Shown one piece after another: positions 1-11,330 of a stretch of 64,000 bases of DNA. Numbering within the stretch: the first letter of the stretch is position 1; every line of letters begins with the position of its first letter. Made by a program: the position numbers and the translations under genes. This DNA comes from Pomphorhynchus laevis. Lineage: Eukaryota > Acanthocephala > Palaeacanthocephala > Echinorhynchida > Pomphorhynchidae. The notes beneath the pieces were generated by a model, which was not told where the DNA came from, did not search any database, and saw only the letters and a list, made by a program, of their open reading frames with translations. Location: assembly GCA_012934845.2 (NCBI GenBank), contig WNNJ02001591.1, positions 61,914 to 125,913 on the forward strand, given 5' to 3'.

Positions 1-535
1 TAAAAATGTAGTTAATTCTTTGAATTCTATCTAAGTAGTTGACAGCCAATATAGCTATAACCTGGCGACTCGAATTGTAGAATAGACTAAATTTTAAGGC
101 GTTGAAAAGAACAGCCCAATGCTGTTTCATTGCAGCTAGTAAGTAGCGATACTAATGTCTTTGCTTATAAGATAAGGATAGATCGCTTTAAGTCTAATGA
201 CATTTCCAATTTTATATGCACAGAGTTGCTGGATTTGTTGCCCAGTGAAAGGAAGTAGACTGTCCTAGACAATGTGTATATTCATAAATCGAGAACGTTA
301 AAGAAGTATTTGAAGAAAAACTATGTTATGAAGTGTTTACCAGCGTATTCTCAACTGCTAAATACTATAAAAGAATTTTTTCGCGACAAGGAGGTCTTAA
401 TTCTAACAGTAATGAGCTTATTGAATGTATAGAAAAGGTCTTATCAGTTAGAGATTTTGTGATGAATGGATATTTTAATCATATGCGTTTCTGAATTGAA
501 ATAGCTAATGCAAAGGTTGATTTCATACAAATAAT
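1..535 (+). pseudogene. Tc1/IS630-type transposase relic (C-terminal half)
   Basis: Translated + strand fragments align by eye with the intact transposase at 22970-24040. Matching stretches include FAYKIRIDRFKSND (intact: LAYELKVGSFKSSD), VLDNVYIHKS (intact: VMDNASIHKT) and LPAYSQLLNTIKEFF (intact: LPPYSPQLKPIEEFF). The second catalytic D and the terminal E of the DDE triad are therefore recognisable. The C-terminal stretch near 480-530 ends in AKVDFI, exactly like the intact protein. The frame is broken by an in-frame TAG just before the second D block, a frameshift near 410-430 and a TGA near 494. The N-terminal half lies beyond the window edge. It is an old member of the same or a sister family. 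Confidence 0.8.
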
Positions 536-539
536 AAAA

Positions 540-850
540 CATTATATTTATAAAAATAAAATATTTTAATAATAAAAAAATATCAATAAATAAAACATTT
601 TAAACAATAATAAATAATAAATAAGTAATAAATAAAACATTTTAATCAAATAAAACATTTTATTAAAACATATATTTATATGCATTTTAACTCTTATTCG
701 TTTATTTAAAATTGTATTTATATATGGAACAAATGGACTATAAACATATTACATAAAAAATGTAACGAATGAATTTTATAAAAATGAAATTAGTGGACTA
801 AAAAATGCAACGAGTGAACTATAAAAATGAAAATGACTATATCTATGACT
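540..850 (+). repeat. Degenerate sub-terminal iterons of the Tc1-type relic
   Basis: Downstream of the relic transposase stop are poly-A/T runs and then several diverged repeats of the form gtggactaaaaaatgcaacg and gaactataaaaatgaaaa, between about 725 and 845. They resemble the 22-bp unit (ggtgtctataaaaatgcaa) that is iterated at both ends of the intact element at 22730-24193, and sit at the same place relative to the transposase 3' end. I infer that this is the right end of the relic transposon. No clean terminus is visible. Confidence 0.5.
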
Positions 851-2995
851 AAATATTGATCATAAATACGACGATCATTGACCAGTTATTATAGGTTATC
901 TTCTATATTCTAAACCAAATTAATTCATTGCTAACAAATTCCCTGATGTTTTATTATTCAACAACTTGGTTGTTACCGGTTAACGTAGAAACGACCTTCA
1001 ATCATCAAATAGGAAACTATCATATCGGCGAACAAATAACAGATCCATTAAGACGTAAATTTTAAATATCAATTGCACTGACAATATTACTACATAAGTG
1101 CATGTATTATGTGTTCATTGTGGTGTAAATGAATATATTTTAAAATTAAAATGAATTTATTGTCAGTAAAACTTAGATTAAAAGTACAAAATAATAATTA
1201 TTGACATACACATATATTATGTTATATTTAAGTTACCTATAGGAGTGATTATCATCAATACTGCTCAAACATCAACGAGCTTAATTCATATTAAAAGATT
1301 AAAACAGAAATCTGGTGCTTTAAAGATACAATTTTACAATGTAAATTAGTTTAAAAAAATACCTGAAAATAGAGGATTGTATGCTTATTGGTGCTTCATA
1401 TTGATTACATTTAATATGTATAATGTAAATTATATCGTTTATATAATATTTTCTGATATAAATGAGCTTGAAACTAGTGTAAGAAGTTTATTTCTAGATT
1501 TATTAGTAATTAATACTATAGACACTATGCTATTCTGGAAGCAGATAAAAATACCAAATAATAGTTTTGTTACAATGTATTTTATGAATAGGTCACATAG
1601 ACCAACAATCGCTTTCTTGTCAAATTTGGCTAAGTCTTATTTACCCGGTAAAATATAAGTAGAAGTACAAACACACATGCAGTTTTTAGTTCACCAGATT
1701 TAAGATATGCAATGGAGCTTGGCGTTAATAAGGTAGTCAGGATGTCTACAGTTTTAAACGAATATTTGATTCATAGTAAATCAATTATGGGTAGATATAT
1801 CCTTTATTTATTGCCCGCATGTAATAAATGGATCAATATAGTGATATGAATATGCAAAAAGTAGTATTGTAGCTTACCTTTATTTACTCTTCCGAGTATA
1901 AAAACGGAATATAATAGATTGTAAACAGATTAATCTTTATCTTTGATTAAATAGCATTTTGGAAACGAAACTTGTGTATATCATTCTATAATGATAAAGC
2001 TATTCTGTACAAATGATGCATTCACTATAGTTTATATATATAATAGTAGTGCACGGATGTGCTGAGTAGACAACGGTCCAGGATTTCTTACGAAATACGG
2101 CATATATATATCGTGTAATTGGAAAAAGTCAAATTAATCCATACATATTCATGATAAAAACAGTATATGCACAAAATGTAATGTATTCGATGATATAAAT
2201 GAATTCTGACATGTTGCTGGCATTACGTTTAACGCTCTAAGAACGGTCATATATCAATGGCCTGAGGTGTTTCAAGTAAGAATGGGGCTCGCGGTCCAAA
2301 TTATAGTTTAACTTATTAAATGTAGCAGGATGTAAAAAACCGCCAACTATTGTTTAAAAGCACGATTTGTGTAATATTACGAAAAAATTTGTGAATCTTT
2401 TTATTCAAATTTAATTTTAAATTATTAAATTATTAATTAAATTATTAATTAAATTATTAAGCTATACTTTAATTTACAAAGTGTAACAAAATTTTTGTTT
2501 TTTTTAATGTAAGACAGATAACGCGCCACATGTTTCATTTTAATTACATGTAATAGACATGTTCTATTATAAATAACGCCGCAAATAGTAATAAACGTTC
2601 AATAGTTCATTCTAGATCATTGACAAAATTGTATATTGACGTGTTTTATTATTCACCTAATTAGATCCACAGTGACGTAATCCACAGCCGCATACTGCTT
2701 ACATACTTATCTACAAAAGACAACATTGTTATAATATTATGCCTTAACGAACGTGTGTTTAGTATTTATCAAGAACAGTAAAAGCATGCCTAATCACCTT
2801 AACCTACCTATGCATGTAACGTTTGTAGTTTCTTCATAATTAATTTCAATACTGCGTTTGTATGCACACATAGTGTGTTAACCTTTTTATCTACATATCT
2901 GTCTCTATTTCAGAAACATCATTGTCAATTGTTAATTCACGAACTTAAACAACGACGCTTTATATATAGTGTTTGTATTAGAATTTAGTTAGACG
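851..2995. other. AT-rich stretch, no gene recognised
   Basis: About 2.1 kb of AT-rich DNA. An open frame at 1377-1658 (93 residues) has no motif I recognise, and its composition (I, Y, N, L) is what AT-rich noncoding DNA gives. Short AT direct repeats (units of attaaattattaatta type) lie at about 2405-2460. Confidence 0.5.
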
Positions 2996-2999
2996 AAAC

Positions 3000-3101
3000 A
3001 TGAACGCATCTCATCTACTACTCTGCCTGCTTCTCCTGTATACAACCTGTGTTTTAAATTGTCTACAAAACGATAAACGTTACCTAGCTATACTTATTTA
3101 G
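3000..3101 (+). other. Small ORF with signal-peptide-like N-terminus
   Basis: ATG at 3000 opens 33 codons beginning MNASHLLLCLLLLYTTC, a classic short n-region, Leu-rich hydrophobic core and Cys/Thr end as in a secretory signal peptide. A TATATA stretch lies about 40 bases upstream. No continuation is recognised. It could be a first coding exon of a secreted protein whose later exons I cannot identify, or chance in AT-rich DNA. I lean slightly toward chance. Confidence 0.25.
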
Positions 3102-3485
3102 CTACCAGCAGCAGGCAAATTGTAGGATAACACGAGGGTAATAATAAAAAGTTTGCGTTTTAAAATAAGCATCTTTTGCTAAAATAGTTTGTTTCTGTGT
3201 CATGCATATATAGGAAAATAACGATGAAGTTGTAATTTTGAAGCGGGATTAATTAAAATACTAATTTATTTATATATTTCCTTTTGCTGCTGCAAGCATC
3301 ATCGGAAAAAAGTACAATTTATTTTTTAAATAAATTGCTAAAAATTTTATTTAAACAAAACAATTTGTTCATCATTTGCTTACCCGTTTTGTTCATTTGT
3401 TTGAGTTTAAAAACAAATATGTTTTTCTTTAAAATGCAAATCTCACATTTATTCATTTGTTTTGTCTGGACAAATTGTGTATTTT

Positions 3486-3516
3486 CTGATGATGCTCGTA
3501 GCAGCAGCTATCGAAA
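3486..3516 (+). ncRNA. Hammerhead-like core in a PLE terminal relic
   Basis: CTGATGA (3486-3492) is followed by a 20-base segment able to form a short hairpin (GTAGC with GCTAT, one wobble) and GAAA (3513-3516), then an A/T-rich tail as in the other PLE termini of this window. This is the catalytic core order of a type I hammerhead. Stem I flanks are not well paired here, so this copy is probably inactive. Confidence 0.45.
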
Positions 3517-3539
3517 TATAAAAATAAATTAGCGTTTAT

Positions 3540-4315
3540 TGTTCCTGCGAAAAAATCCAGATTAAAAGATCATGGATCAAGATCAGTTATATTAAATAAC
3601 GATAAATTTTCAACACAGACAGCATTTGTGGATTATTATTGTAAATTTAGCTTTTGATATAAAAATACTTGATAATAATAGCTTTTTGAAGAAAATAGAT
3701 AAACATCTAGATAAAAAAGATGTTTTGAAATTGCAGATAAAATTAAGGAATGTTTAAAGATTACTTTTAAGTTTAAATCAGCAACACTTCCGTGGATTTT
3801 GCCTAGCGCTGATAAATGTGACTGCTGATTTTATTAAAAAGCAATAAATACTTTCTTTTTGAACCACGGTAAGTTGCATGTATAGAATTAGAATCAGGGT
3901 AATAAGTTTCTTACATATACAGATATGTATACGGCCCGCTTTCGCCTGATAATAATTTCGCATGTCGTCCTTACTAATTTGCGTTGCTCATTATATGCCC
4001 ATACGGCTATTAATAATGTGAAACGATTAATCAGACATACTTAAGCAGGCATCTTCTTGTATAATATATTAAATATTAATATACAATTAATAATATTAAT
4101 ATAATATCATATAATATAATACTATTAACATTAATATATTAATATACAATCAGTATAGCAGTTGTACGGTTAAAATTAAACCTGATTGCGATTATTTAAT
4201 AATAGTTTAAGATAAAAAATGCATATCTAGCATTTATCCTTAAACATAATAATATACAAGTATTTGTACTTTGAGCATTTAATGACTTAATTAAATCAGC
4301 TAACTGAGTCTACGT
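3540..4315. other. AT-rich stretch, no gene recognised
   Basis: I see no supported gene. Short alternating taatatattaat palindromic runs cover about 4060-4150. Confidence 0.5.
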
Positions 4316-4671
4316 ATTGTTATATAATTATAAAATAAACAAAACAATAATGCTAAATCAAAATTTTAATAATTAAATAATAAAATTAATAATTGTTTTT
4401 AGATTTTCTATAATTTAAATCAAGTTAAAAAATAAAAATAAAAATAAAAAATAAAAAATAAAATTTAAAATAAACGTCATTTTTATGAATTGACTAATAA
4501 ATAACAGACGTTGTATCAGAATAAGAATTAGAGGTCATCAGGAGGAACTGCTATGCTATCAGGTTTCGGCCCCTAACTCCTCTACCCAACATAGCAGCGG
4601 GGCCAAATAAATGCTAAAGATGTATTTCCTCTGAAATAACTATCTAGTATCTTATTCTAATGCAAAGTATA

Positions 4672-5310
4672 TTATTTATTATCCATCCATGAAAATTTGC
4701 CACTTAAGAGTTTAAATTTCCTCGTTATATTATTGTGTTGATTTATATATTTTACTATTTTCTGCTTGATGTTATTTTTATAGTAACCTAGTTTAAAATA
4801 TGTATCTATTAAATTATTTAAATGATTTTGAAGAAAGCCAATATCATTACATATTGTTGCAATTCTTAAAATTTCATTATTTAATGTATTATATTTTATA
4901 TTATATGGTATGCATGAATGCTCATGCAAAAATATGTTTCTTGTAAATTTAAATATGTCATCTTTACGATATAAATTAATAGTAGTTTTAGTTAATGTTA
5001 ATTTAATGTTCATATCTAGATATACACCTTCTTTATCATTAATATTGGTTTTGTTAAGAATAAGGCTTTCTGGATAAATGTGCTCACTAATTGAATAAAA
5101 ATTATTAGAATTAAATACACATATATCATCAATGTATCGAAACATATATTTCATATATTTATATTGTTTAGATTTAGTTTTTACACAGTTATGAACAAAT
5201 TCATATTCTATAAAGCTTAAAAACAAGTCAGCTATAATTGGGCTACTATTACCACCCATTGGAACACCTTTTACTTGTCTAAATATAGATGTCCCTACTT
5301 TTAAATAAAT
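4672..5310 (-). pseudogene. Penelope-like reverse transcriptase fragment
   Basis: The open stretch 4672-5259 encodes about 195 residues. Visible RT landmarks in order are VPMGGNSSPIIADLFL (motif B region), FRYIDD (motif C catalytic YIDD), a downstream GVYLDMNIKL block and FTRNIFLHEHSC. This order, and YIDD rather than YADD, fits the PLE family, which is related to telomerase RT, better than LINEs. Coding similarity continues upstream of the first ATG (FRQVKG before PMGG). The frame ends FSWMDNK with no endonuclease attached. It is a fossil with a small number of breaks. Confidence 0.75.
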
Positions 5311-5359
5311 TTTGATTTATCAAAATATTTAAGGATTCTATTAATTCAATTTTATCCAT

Positions 5360-5512
5360 ATATTTATATATGGATAATATTTATATATGTGGATAATTTA
5401 TATATATATGAATTTATGATATATTTATATATATGGATAATATTTATAATATTTATATATTTATATATGGATAATATATGGATAATATTTTATCCATATA
5501 TTTAAGCATTTT
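5360..5512. repeat. AT minisatellite inside the PLE coding region
   Basis: About 150 bp built from variants of atatttatatatggataat. The unit resembles the adjoining PLE coding sequence (minus-strand Lys-Tyr-Met-Asp-Lys at both edges of the array), so the array seems to have expanded from a piece of the RT gene itself. Confidence 0.65.
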
Positions 5513-5599
5513 ATGACTTTAGTTTTTGATTATGATCATTTAACTCTTTTGGTATTTTTGTGGCTTGTAGTAATTTTGAATTAGTTATTCGGGCAGCAA

Positions 5600-6595
5600 A
5601 ATAATTCAATACAAATGCCATTGATCAAAAAAATTAATAGATTATCAATACATTTTGAAAAGTAAAATATAATGTCTTAATGTACACTTTGTTCTTGCCT
5701 CTAGAATTGTTTATTATGCTTCTTTTATACCTAATTTCACGCTTGAATGAACAATAAAGCTGGTTGTAGATTGAAATCTCAATCTTAATGTTCAAATTGA
5801 ACAATCTAATTAAATATGCAACATAAAGCATAACAATCAAAAAACTAGTGCAATAGTCGAACATTTGTGAGTAATAATCTTTAATTTATTTTCTCTCAAT
5901 GTTGAAACGCCTTATACAATATAAGAACACATTAAATATATCATTCGATAATGCAACACAAATGCCTATTATAAAATCAATAATAATTCTGTTATATCCA
6001 TCAAGATTGAATAACTTTTGCCGGCGAAAATATTTCTCACTTAAGTGACGCTAATGTATTTATGTTGCATTGAGTTCACTTAATTGACTTCACTGATTAA
6101 TGTAAATTTTTATCAATCATTATGAATTGCAAAAATGTTCAGTCTTTAATAATCTGTCGCCAATTGTGTGGTCACACGATTTAAATAATACATTATTTGC
6201 ACCAATTAAGTATTAGGACCACAAAATTTTCAACTCAATTGATTTTACGTTACATTTTAACTTTTTAAATTCATTTTCTCACTCACCTAGTTTCTGCAAG
6301 ATAATATTCCTCGTCATCACTTATTTACATTCACTGTGCTTAAATAAAATAAGATAGAGTAATAAAAAAGTGTTTGATTGATTTTATTTATCATTAATTA
6401 AAAGGCAAAATAACTGTCATTAAATTTAAATTGAAGCATTTAAATATCCCCAGTCATTTGGGTTTTAAAAGTACCCAGACAAATATCAAATTGTTAGACT
6501 TATTTTACGAATCAGCCTTACCTATTTAACCGTTGTGTTATTTAAGGTCACAACCACTCCAGCTATTTTCAATGAGCAAATTTCAATGCTTATAA
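5600..6595. other. AT-rich stretch, no gene recognised
   Basis: About 1 kb with no supported gene, RNA or repeat. Open frames here are short and composition-driven. Confidence 0.45.
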
Positions 6596-6597
6596 AT

Positions 6598-6710
6598 AAT
6601 TAATAACGATCCATTATTGATAAAGAATTATTGGAGTTGAATCAAAGAAAAGAGGAAAATTTTTATTTGATATTTCGCTAGCTTCCGTTAGCATCTTCAG
6701 ATAATTAAAC
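6598..6710 (-). mobile_element. PLE terminal fragment with hammerhead-like core
   Basis: This stretch is closely similar to 36685-36790, which lies 3' of a GIY-YIG PLE remnant; both share a block like gatccattatt-ataaagaat. On the minus strand the core CTGAAGA (complement of 6694-6700), a hairpin GCTAAC-GGAA-GCTAGC with one mismatch, and GAAA (complement of 6673-6676) are present. It is a solo PLE end. Stem I pairing is weak. Confidence 0.6.
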
Positions 6711-6714
6711 TTCA

Positions 6715-7075
6715 AACTCCCTTCTCCTAGTAACTTTTCGACTCATCGCTGTCGGATCCCCATCGTTCATCAACCTTCCTTTCTAAGACGACACTCGCCC
6801 CACCTCGCTATCGCCGCGTTCCCGTTATTCCCTCTTACTACACGTTCCAAATTAATCCAACAACTACGATCTCCGATCCTTCCTCGTCGCCGCCTCACTC
6901 GCCTGGAATCAACTCCCTCTCGACGTCCGCCGCGCTCCCTCCTTTATCACATTCAAACACCTCCTCCGTTACACCTTCTCGACACCTGATTTACATTTTT
7001 GTTTTGTTGTGGTCATGTAAGCGTGCGCTGGCACGCATTTGCTACGTTAAAGTAAATCTTTTTTTTAAGAATTAT
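6715..7075 (+). mobile_element. 5'-truncated L2-like LINE, 3' end only
   Basis: Codons in the + frame include WNQLPLDVRRAPSFITFKH, the C-terminal block of L2-type ORF2 (compare LLWNQLPIHIRQ in the copy at 11100-15675). It ends with the same 3' stem-loop family, aagcgtgcgctggcacgca followed by tttgctacgttaaagtaaa. It is noticeably more GC-rich than its surroundings. This is typical of a LINE copy truncated during target-primed reverse transcription. Confidence 0.75.
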
Positions 7076-7864
7076 TTAAGAATTTGAATCAAATCGAATA
7101 CATATTTTTAATGTAAAGTTTAAAATGCCCGTCATAGTTTTCAATAAGACTATTTTATTGAACAAAAATTAATAACGAATATAAAATGAAATTAAAATCA
7201 CGGTCGGGAAAATTAAATTGAAGCCACTAAATCAAGAGAAACTTGAACAGATGAACAAACATTTAGCCAGCTTTCTGTTAGTTCAGTGAATTGAATTTTA
7301 TTTTCCAGACATGTCAGCAGCTGCAGACGAAAATTCGAAATTACAATATCAAATAAATTGCTGGTTTTTCTTTCAATAATTAAAAATTCAACATGTATAT
7401 ACAGATATATTTTTTAACTCATTTGCATTGTTTTATATATTATGTATTATGACACTCACCAAGATGCTCATTCAGCAAATCAATTGTACAACGTCATATT
7501 GGGAATTTTTAACTGTATTGATGATACATTTGTACTGGCTTAATATTTTCACAAAACTATGAACAATGCATTGAATAAATGATTGCAATATTGTCTAAAT
7601 GCTTTCAAGCATTACTCGCGAGCGGATTTATTTGAGCCAAATGTTAAGAAGGATACGAACACTGACTTAATATTTAAGTAATTTTTAGAAGTCGTAGCAA
7701 TAATTAAGACATGCGACACTGAGCCTGTGGTTATCGATATCTTCAATTAATTATTCATACAGACAAAAAGAGTTATTTTGCATAATTCGAAACTATCATC
7801 GAGTGTACATTACTGCTTATTTGCTTTATGAAGTATAAATCAAAATTTAATGAAAAAATAACAA
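7076..7864. other. AT-rich stretch, no gene recognised
   Basis: Nothing supported. A short coding-like piece near 7450-7560 does not match a family I can name with confidence. Confidence 0.4.
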
Positions 7865-8241
7865 AATCTGTGGAATGTAAGAATGTTATACTGCTCTGTG
7901 CTTTAATCCTAAACGTGTCTGCACACTTGTGTACAACAATCGTCACGAACAAGTTGTTACACGATCTAACAACTAATATCATCTTGCTTGGACGATTACT
8001 CAGTACTATAGTCAACCATCCAAGTATTTTATAGACCATCCAAGTATTACAGCATATTGAAGCATTAGTGCAAAGTGCCTGCGCCCTGAAGATCCACTGA
8101 GTACTATCGTCGGCGCACAGGATGCTGTCAGTGGCTAGATCGTGTTGCAATTGGTTCGTGACGATATTCGGACATTAGTTTGTAGACACATGTCTAGGAT
8201 TAAAGAATGGTGCAGTATAACATCCTTACATTTCACAGATT
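7865..8241. repeat. 377-bp imperfect inverted repeat (fold-back)
   Basis: The left arm (7865 to about 8002) pairs with the complement of the right arm (about 8098-8241). Both begin aatctgtg(g/a)aatgtaag and share atgttatactgc, ctttaatccta, atcgtcacgaac and acgatcta. Identity is roughly 75-80% by eye. The loop holds a tandem accatccaagtatt duplication. It could be a fold-back MITE or a hairpin RNA source. No protein is evident; open frames on both strands merely mirror each other. Confidence 0.65.
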
Positions 8242-9039
8242 AATGATCTGCTCTGGAAATATAGTTCGAAAAATTATTTTTAATGTCGTTATATAAATAC
8301 AGTTCTAAACGGAAAGCGTAAGTGGGTTAATAGATAAATTTCACGATCACAAATCGATGTTAAACCATCAACTTGTAATATGAAGTTAGGAACATCATAT
8401 GCTTGAAGCATAACTTTTATTTCAGTACATTTTTTAATTTCCTTCGATCTTGCCAAATTTGAGGAGTAAAATGAAAATTGTAGGTTCCTATTTTATTTGC
8501 TAAAATGACGGACATAAAAAACATCAATTAACGAATGAATAAGAAGCTAAAAGTTGAAGAATTTGATTATTGTAGGATGTATAGTAGGCATTCTTTAGAA
8601 GTAATTTTTTGAGTTTTACGAAAAATAAAATGATTTCGGATTTTTAAAATTGCAGTAAATTTGGGCAAAAACAAAACTATTTTTTTAAATGTGAGCATGC
8701 ACGTTGAAGGCTGCTTACAAAAAATTGCTACAAAATGTGCATCACTTGAATTTATTATCTATATTGATACATAAAAACTTGTATACTATCATATTTGTTT
8801 TATTAACAAAATCTTTATTTATTTATATCTTGGCTCTCTCTACCATCGTAAGTTTAATAGCGGATCGGACTGTATACACAGGTTCATTTTGTACTAACTG
8901 TGTTGGTTCAAGTCCTTTAAACAAATTGTAATAATTATTTTCCGTTTTTGAAAATATGTATTGAAGCAAGGACGGATAAACTTGAACACATCGGCGGCCA
9001 TATTTTCATCACGCTCTTACTTGAGAGGTTGTATAAATT
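8242..9039. other. Unannotated spacer
   Basis: No supported gene. A GGTTCAAGTCC stretch near 8910 resembles a tRNA box B, but the flanks do not fold as a tRNA. Confidence 0.4.
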
Positions 9040-11095
9040 AAAATTTGCATGATATGTCTGTATATTCTTGATTTAGTTTTTACAAGAGTTATTGGTGATA
9101 TTTCCAACATCTGCTATAATCCATCAGTAGTCAACAATGATCACTGTTTACTGTCATGGTATGTACCTTACCACGACGATATGCAATCACCCTTCACTCA
9201 GATCATGAAAAAAATTAGGCTAAAGTTGAGATTGAGCAACTTCCAATGCCATTTGTTTACCGGAATTACCACGTATAACACTTCTGTTCTAGAAAGTTAT
9301 GAACACTTGCCAGCCCGCTTATTGCGAACATTCAATGCCTTCGCTTTATTGCAGCGACATGAATCGGGTATCTCGCGCCCTTCTTGATTCGACTATCAGG
9401 TCCGTTCAGCCCTAAAAGTTCGAAACAGATTATGACATAGGTCTAGAACAGATGCGTATCTTCGTTTGAGTAACTGCTTCCCGGAATCTTTGTAACAGGC
9501 TAAAATTAAAAAAAATCATTCGAGAACAACATTGCAATGTGTATTTCTCATAATCCAAAGAGATTCTGGTCCTACATTCGTAGTTCCCGAAACATTAAAA
9601 CGGGAATTAACTTCATTCACTTGTTGGATGGAGTTCTGACAGGGGAACCCAAGATTGCTAATCATCTAGCAAAGATCTTCGCAGTTCTATGTAACTCTAC
9701 GGTAGATTTCAATCAGATTGTCTGGAAGTAGATTGTTGTTCATATCCGCGACTACGCGATAGATATTGAAGTAGATGATATTTACAGTGAATTATTGGTG
9801 CTGAGGCGATTTGGCTCTCCGGCCCCTGATGACATTGCATCTTATCTGGTTTGTGATTTAGATTGTTGTCTCTGTCAGCATCTAAGTTCTATTTTTCGAC
9901 ACAGCCTCAAACGATCCCGGATTCCTTACATTTGGAAGGTGACATTGTAGTCCCGATACCCAAGAATCATCCATTAGTTAGTTCGTCAGACTTTCACCCT
10001 ATTAGCCTTACTTGTGTGCTTTCTAAAATTCTCGAAAAACTAGTTTCGAAGCAGATTCGACTTTATCTTAAGGAAACAGTATTCTATCGGACTCACAATA
10101 GGGATTTATGCCGGGTCGTTATTGTTTAATCAATTTAATAACAGCTTGTGAAAGATGGATAGAGGTCTTGAGTTCTGGCTATGTTATCGACGCAGTTTTT
10201 TTGGACTTTTCTAACGTGTTTGACCGTGCCCCTCATGACGGTATTATCTCATTGCTTGCTCACTATGGTTTCCATTTTCAGACCATTCAGTGGATTAAAA
10301 ATTCTTTATCTTTGGGGTCATTCTAAGTAAGAGTTGGTGGTGTTCTTTTGAAGAGCTCTAGGGTGCTTTCTGGTGTAGCTCAAGGATATGTTATTGGATC
10401 ACTTATTTTTGTCGTATTTCTTAATGACCTGCTCCTGCGTTTAAAGAATCCTGTTTTAGCTAATGCTGATGATTTAAAAATTTGGACTGTTGTTCGTACT
10501 CCTACCGATTGTCAGTTACTACAGGACGACCTGGACTGCCTTACTGAATGGTGTGAAGCCAATGGACTCATGTTAAACGTAGATAAATGTGTTTTGATGA
10601 GAATGGAGAAGACTACCTCGTCGTGCCAGTATCGCATTGGTAGTGCGTTATTAAATGAAGTTGACCATCATAAAGACTTAGGTGTAATAATTCATCGCTA
10701 TATTAAGACATGATTGAATAGTGAGTGCACAAGGATGAAAGCAACTAGGGCATTGTACTACATCGGAAATACATTTCTCAGACTGTCACCTCCAATGCTT
10801 AGTATCTTTTTTCCTTCACTAGTCCTCCCTCATCTAGAGTATTGCATCCCTGCATGCTTTTCTACCACTAGACAAGAATTGCTCGATTGTGAGTAGGTAT
10901 TGAAGATAGGTTAAAGGATATGTTTTGGGGCTGGAACGTCCTACGGCATGCGGCTGCGTGAGCTAGAAACAAGTTCGATTCGTGACAGATGTGTTTTACT
11001 ACACTTGTCCTGCCTTTGGGCGACTGTAAACAAACTTGATGGTTTCTCCCACTATAATATAAGTACATTCTTTGAGAGAACTTTTTGAAAAAAAA
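9040..11095 (+). mobile_element. Degraded CR1-like LINE (endonuclease C-terminus to RT)
   Basis: A 5'-truncated copy. From about 9055 the endonuclease C-terminus is visible (LDLVFTRVIGD, then NNDHCLL at the SDH site). The RT fingers (VPIPKNH, FHPISLTCVLSKILEKLV) occupy 9945-10060 and RT motif A (VFLDFSNVFDRAPHD) about 10195-10240. Motif B (SGVAQGYVIGS) and motif C, altered to NADDLKIW, follow at 10369-10480, then the thumb and connection to about 10900. Frame breaks separate almost every block, so the copy is dead and old. The L2 element begins directly at its 3' side. Confidence 0.8.
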
Positions 11096-11134
11096 AGTAT
11101 TGGTTATTAAAGTTCTTACAATTGTAAAACAATC

Positions 11135-11275
11135 AAACTACAATCTTCGACGACAACCAACGACAACCTTCGACGACAACTAACGACAACCATCGACAAC
11201 CATCCGCTTGACAATTATCGACAACCATCGACAACCATCGACGACATCCGCTCGCTACTTACAACTAACGACTTG
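11135..11275 (+). repeat. Tandem CGACAACCAT-type repeats, L2 5' leader
   Basis: Variants of cgacaaccatcgacaacc, cgacgacaac and cgacatccg are repeated just upstream of the ATG of the L2-like element. The start of the minus-strand CR1-like copy near 30600 also shows a short acgacaacgaaaacg run. I infer a LINE 5' UTR or internal-promoter region; promoter function is not shown. Confidence 0.6.
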
Positions 11276-11330
11276 CAGACTAACATAGTTTTAACATTCT
11301 TGATTTTAACTAACTAATTAACATTTTATT

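Larger units (their letters stand above)
4315..5600 (-). mobile_element. Penelope-like element fragment (RT plus 3' tail)
   Basis: Read on the minus strand, weak RT coding similarity begins near 5590, the RT palm and thumb run to 4672, and a 350-bp noncoding tail follows to about 4315. The tail has two other copies in the window (38325-38640, and one split at 32258-32395 / 33455-33520), which marks it as a mobile-element end. No GIY-YIG domain follows the RT before the tail, unlike the remnant at 36.7-37.5 kb, so two PLE lineages may be present. The element is broken at several points and 5'-incomplete; it looks old. Confidence 0.75.

Noticed and set aside
1377-1658. 93-codon open frame as a gene
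   Set aside because: No motif, AT-driven composition and no neighbouring splice signals I can support.
4530-4620. CCTGATGA and GAAACC in the PLE tail as another hammerhead
   Set aside because: The core elements are in the wrong order and no stem II lies between them.
7449-7560. Coding-like FNCIDDTFV stretch as a Harbinger-type transposase
   Set aside because: Only one short, imperfect resemblance to the family's GCIDGT motif and no other catalytic block.
8860-8935. GGTTCAAGTCC as box B of a tRNA or SINE
   Set aside because: No matching acceptor or T-stem pairs and no box A at proper spacing.
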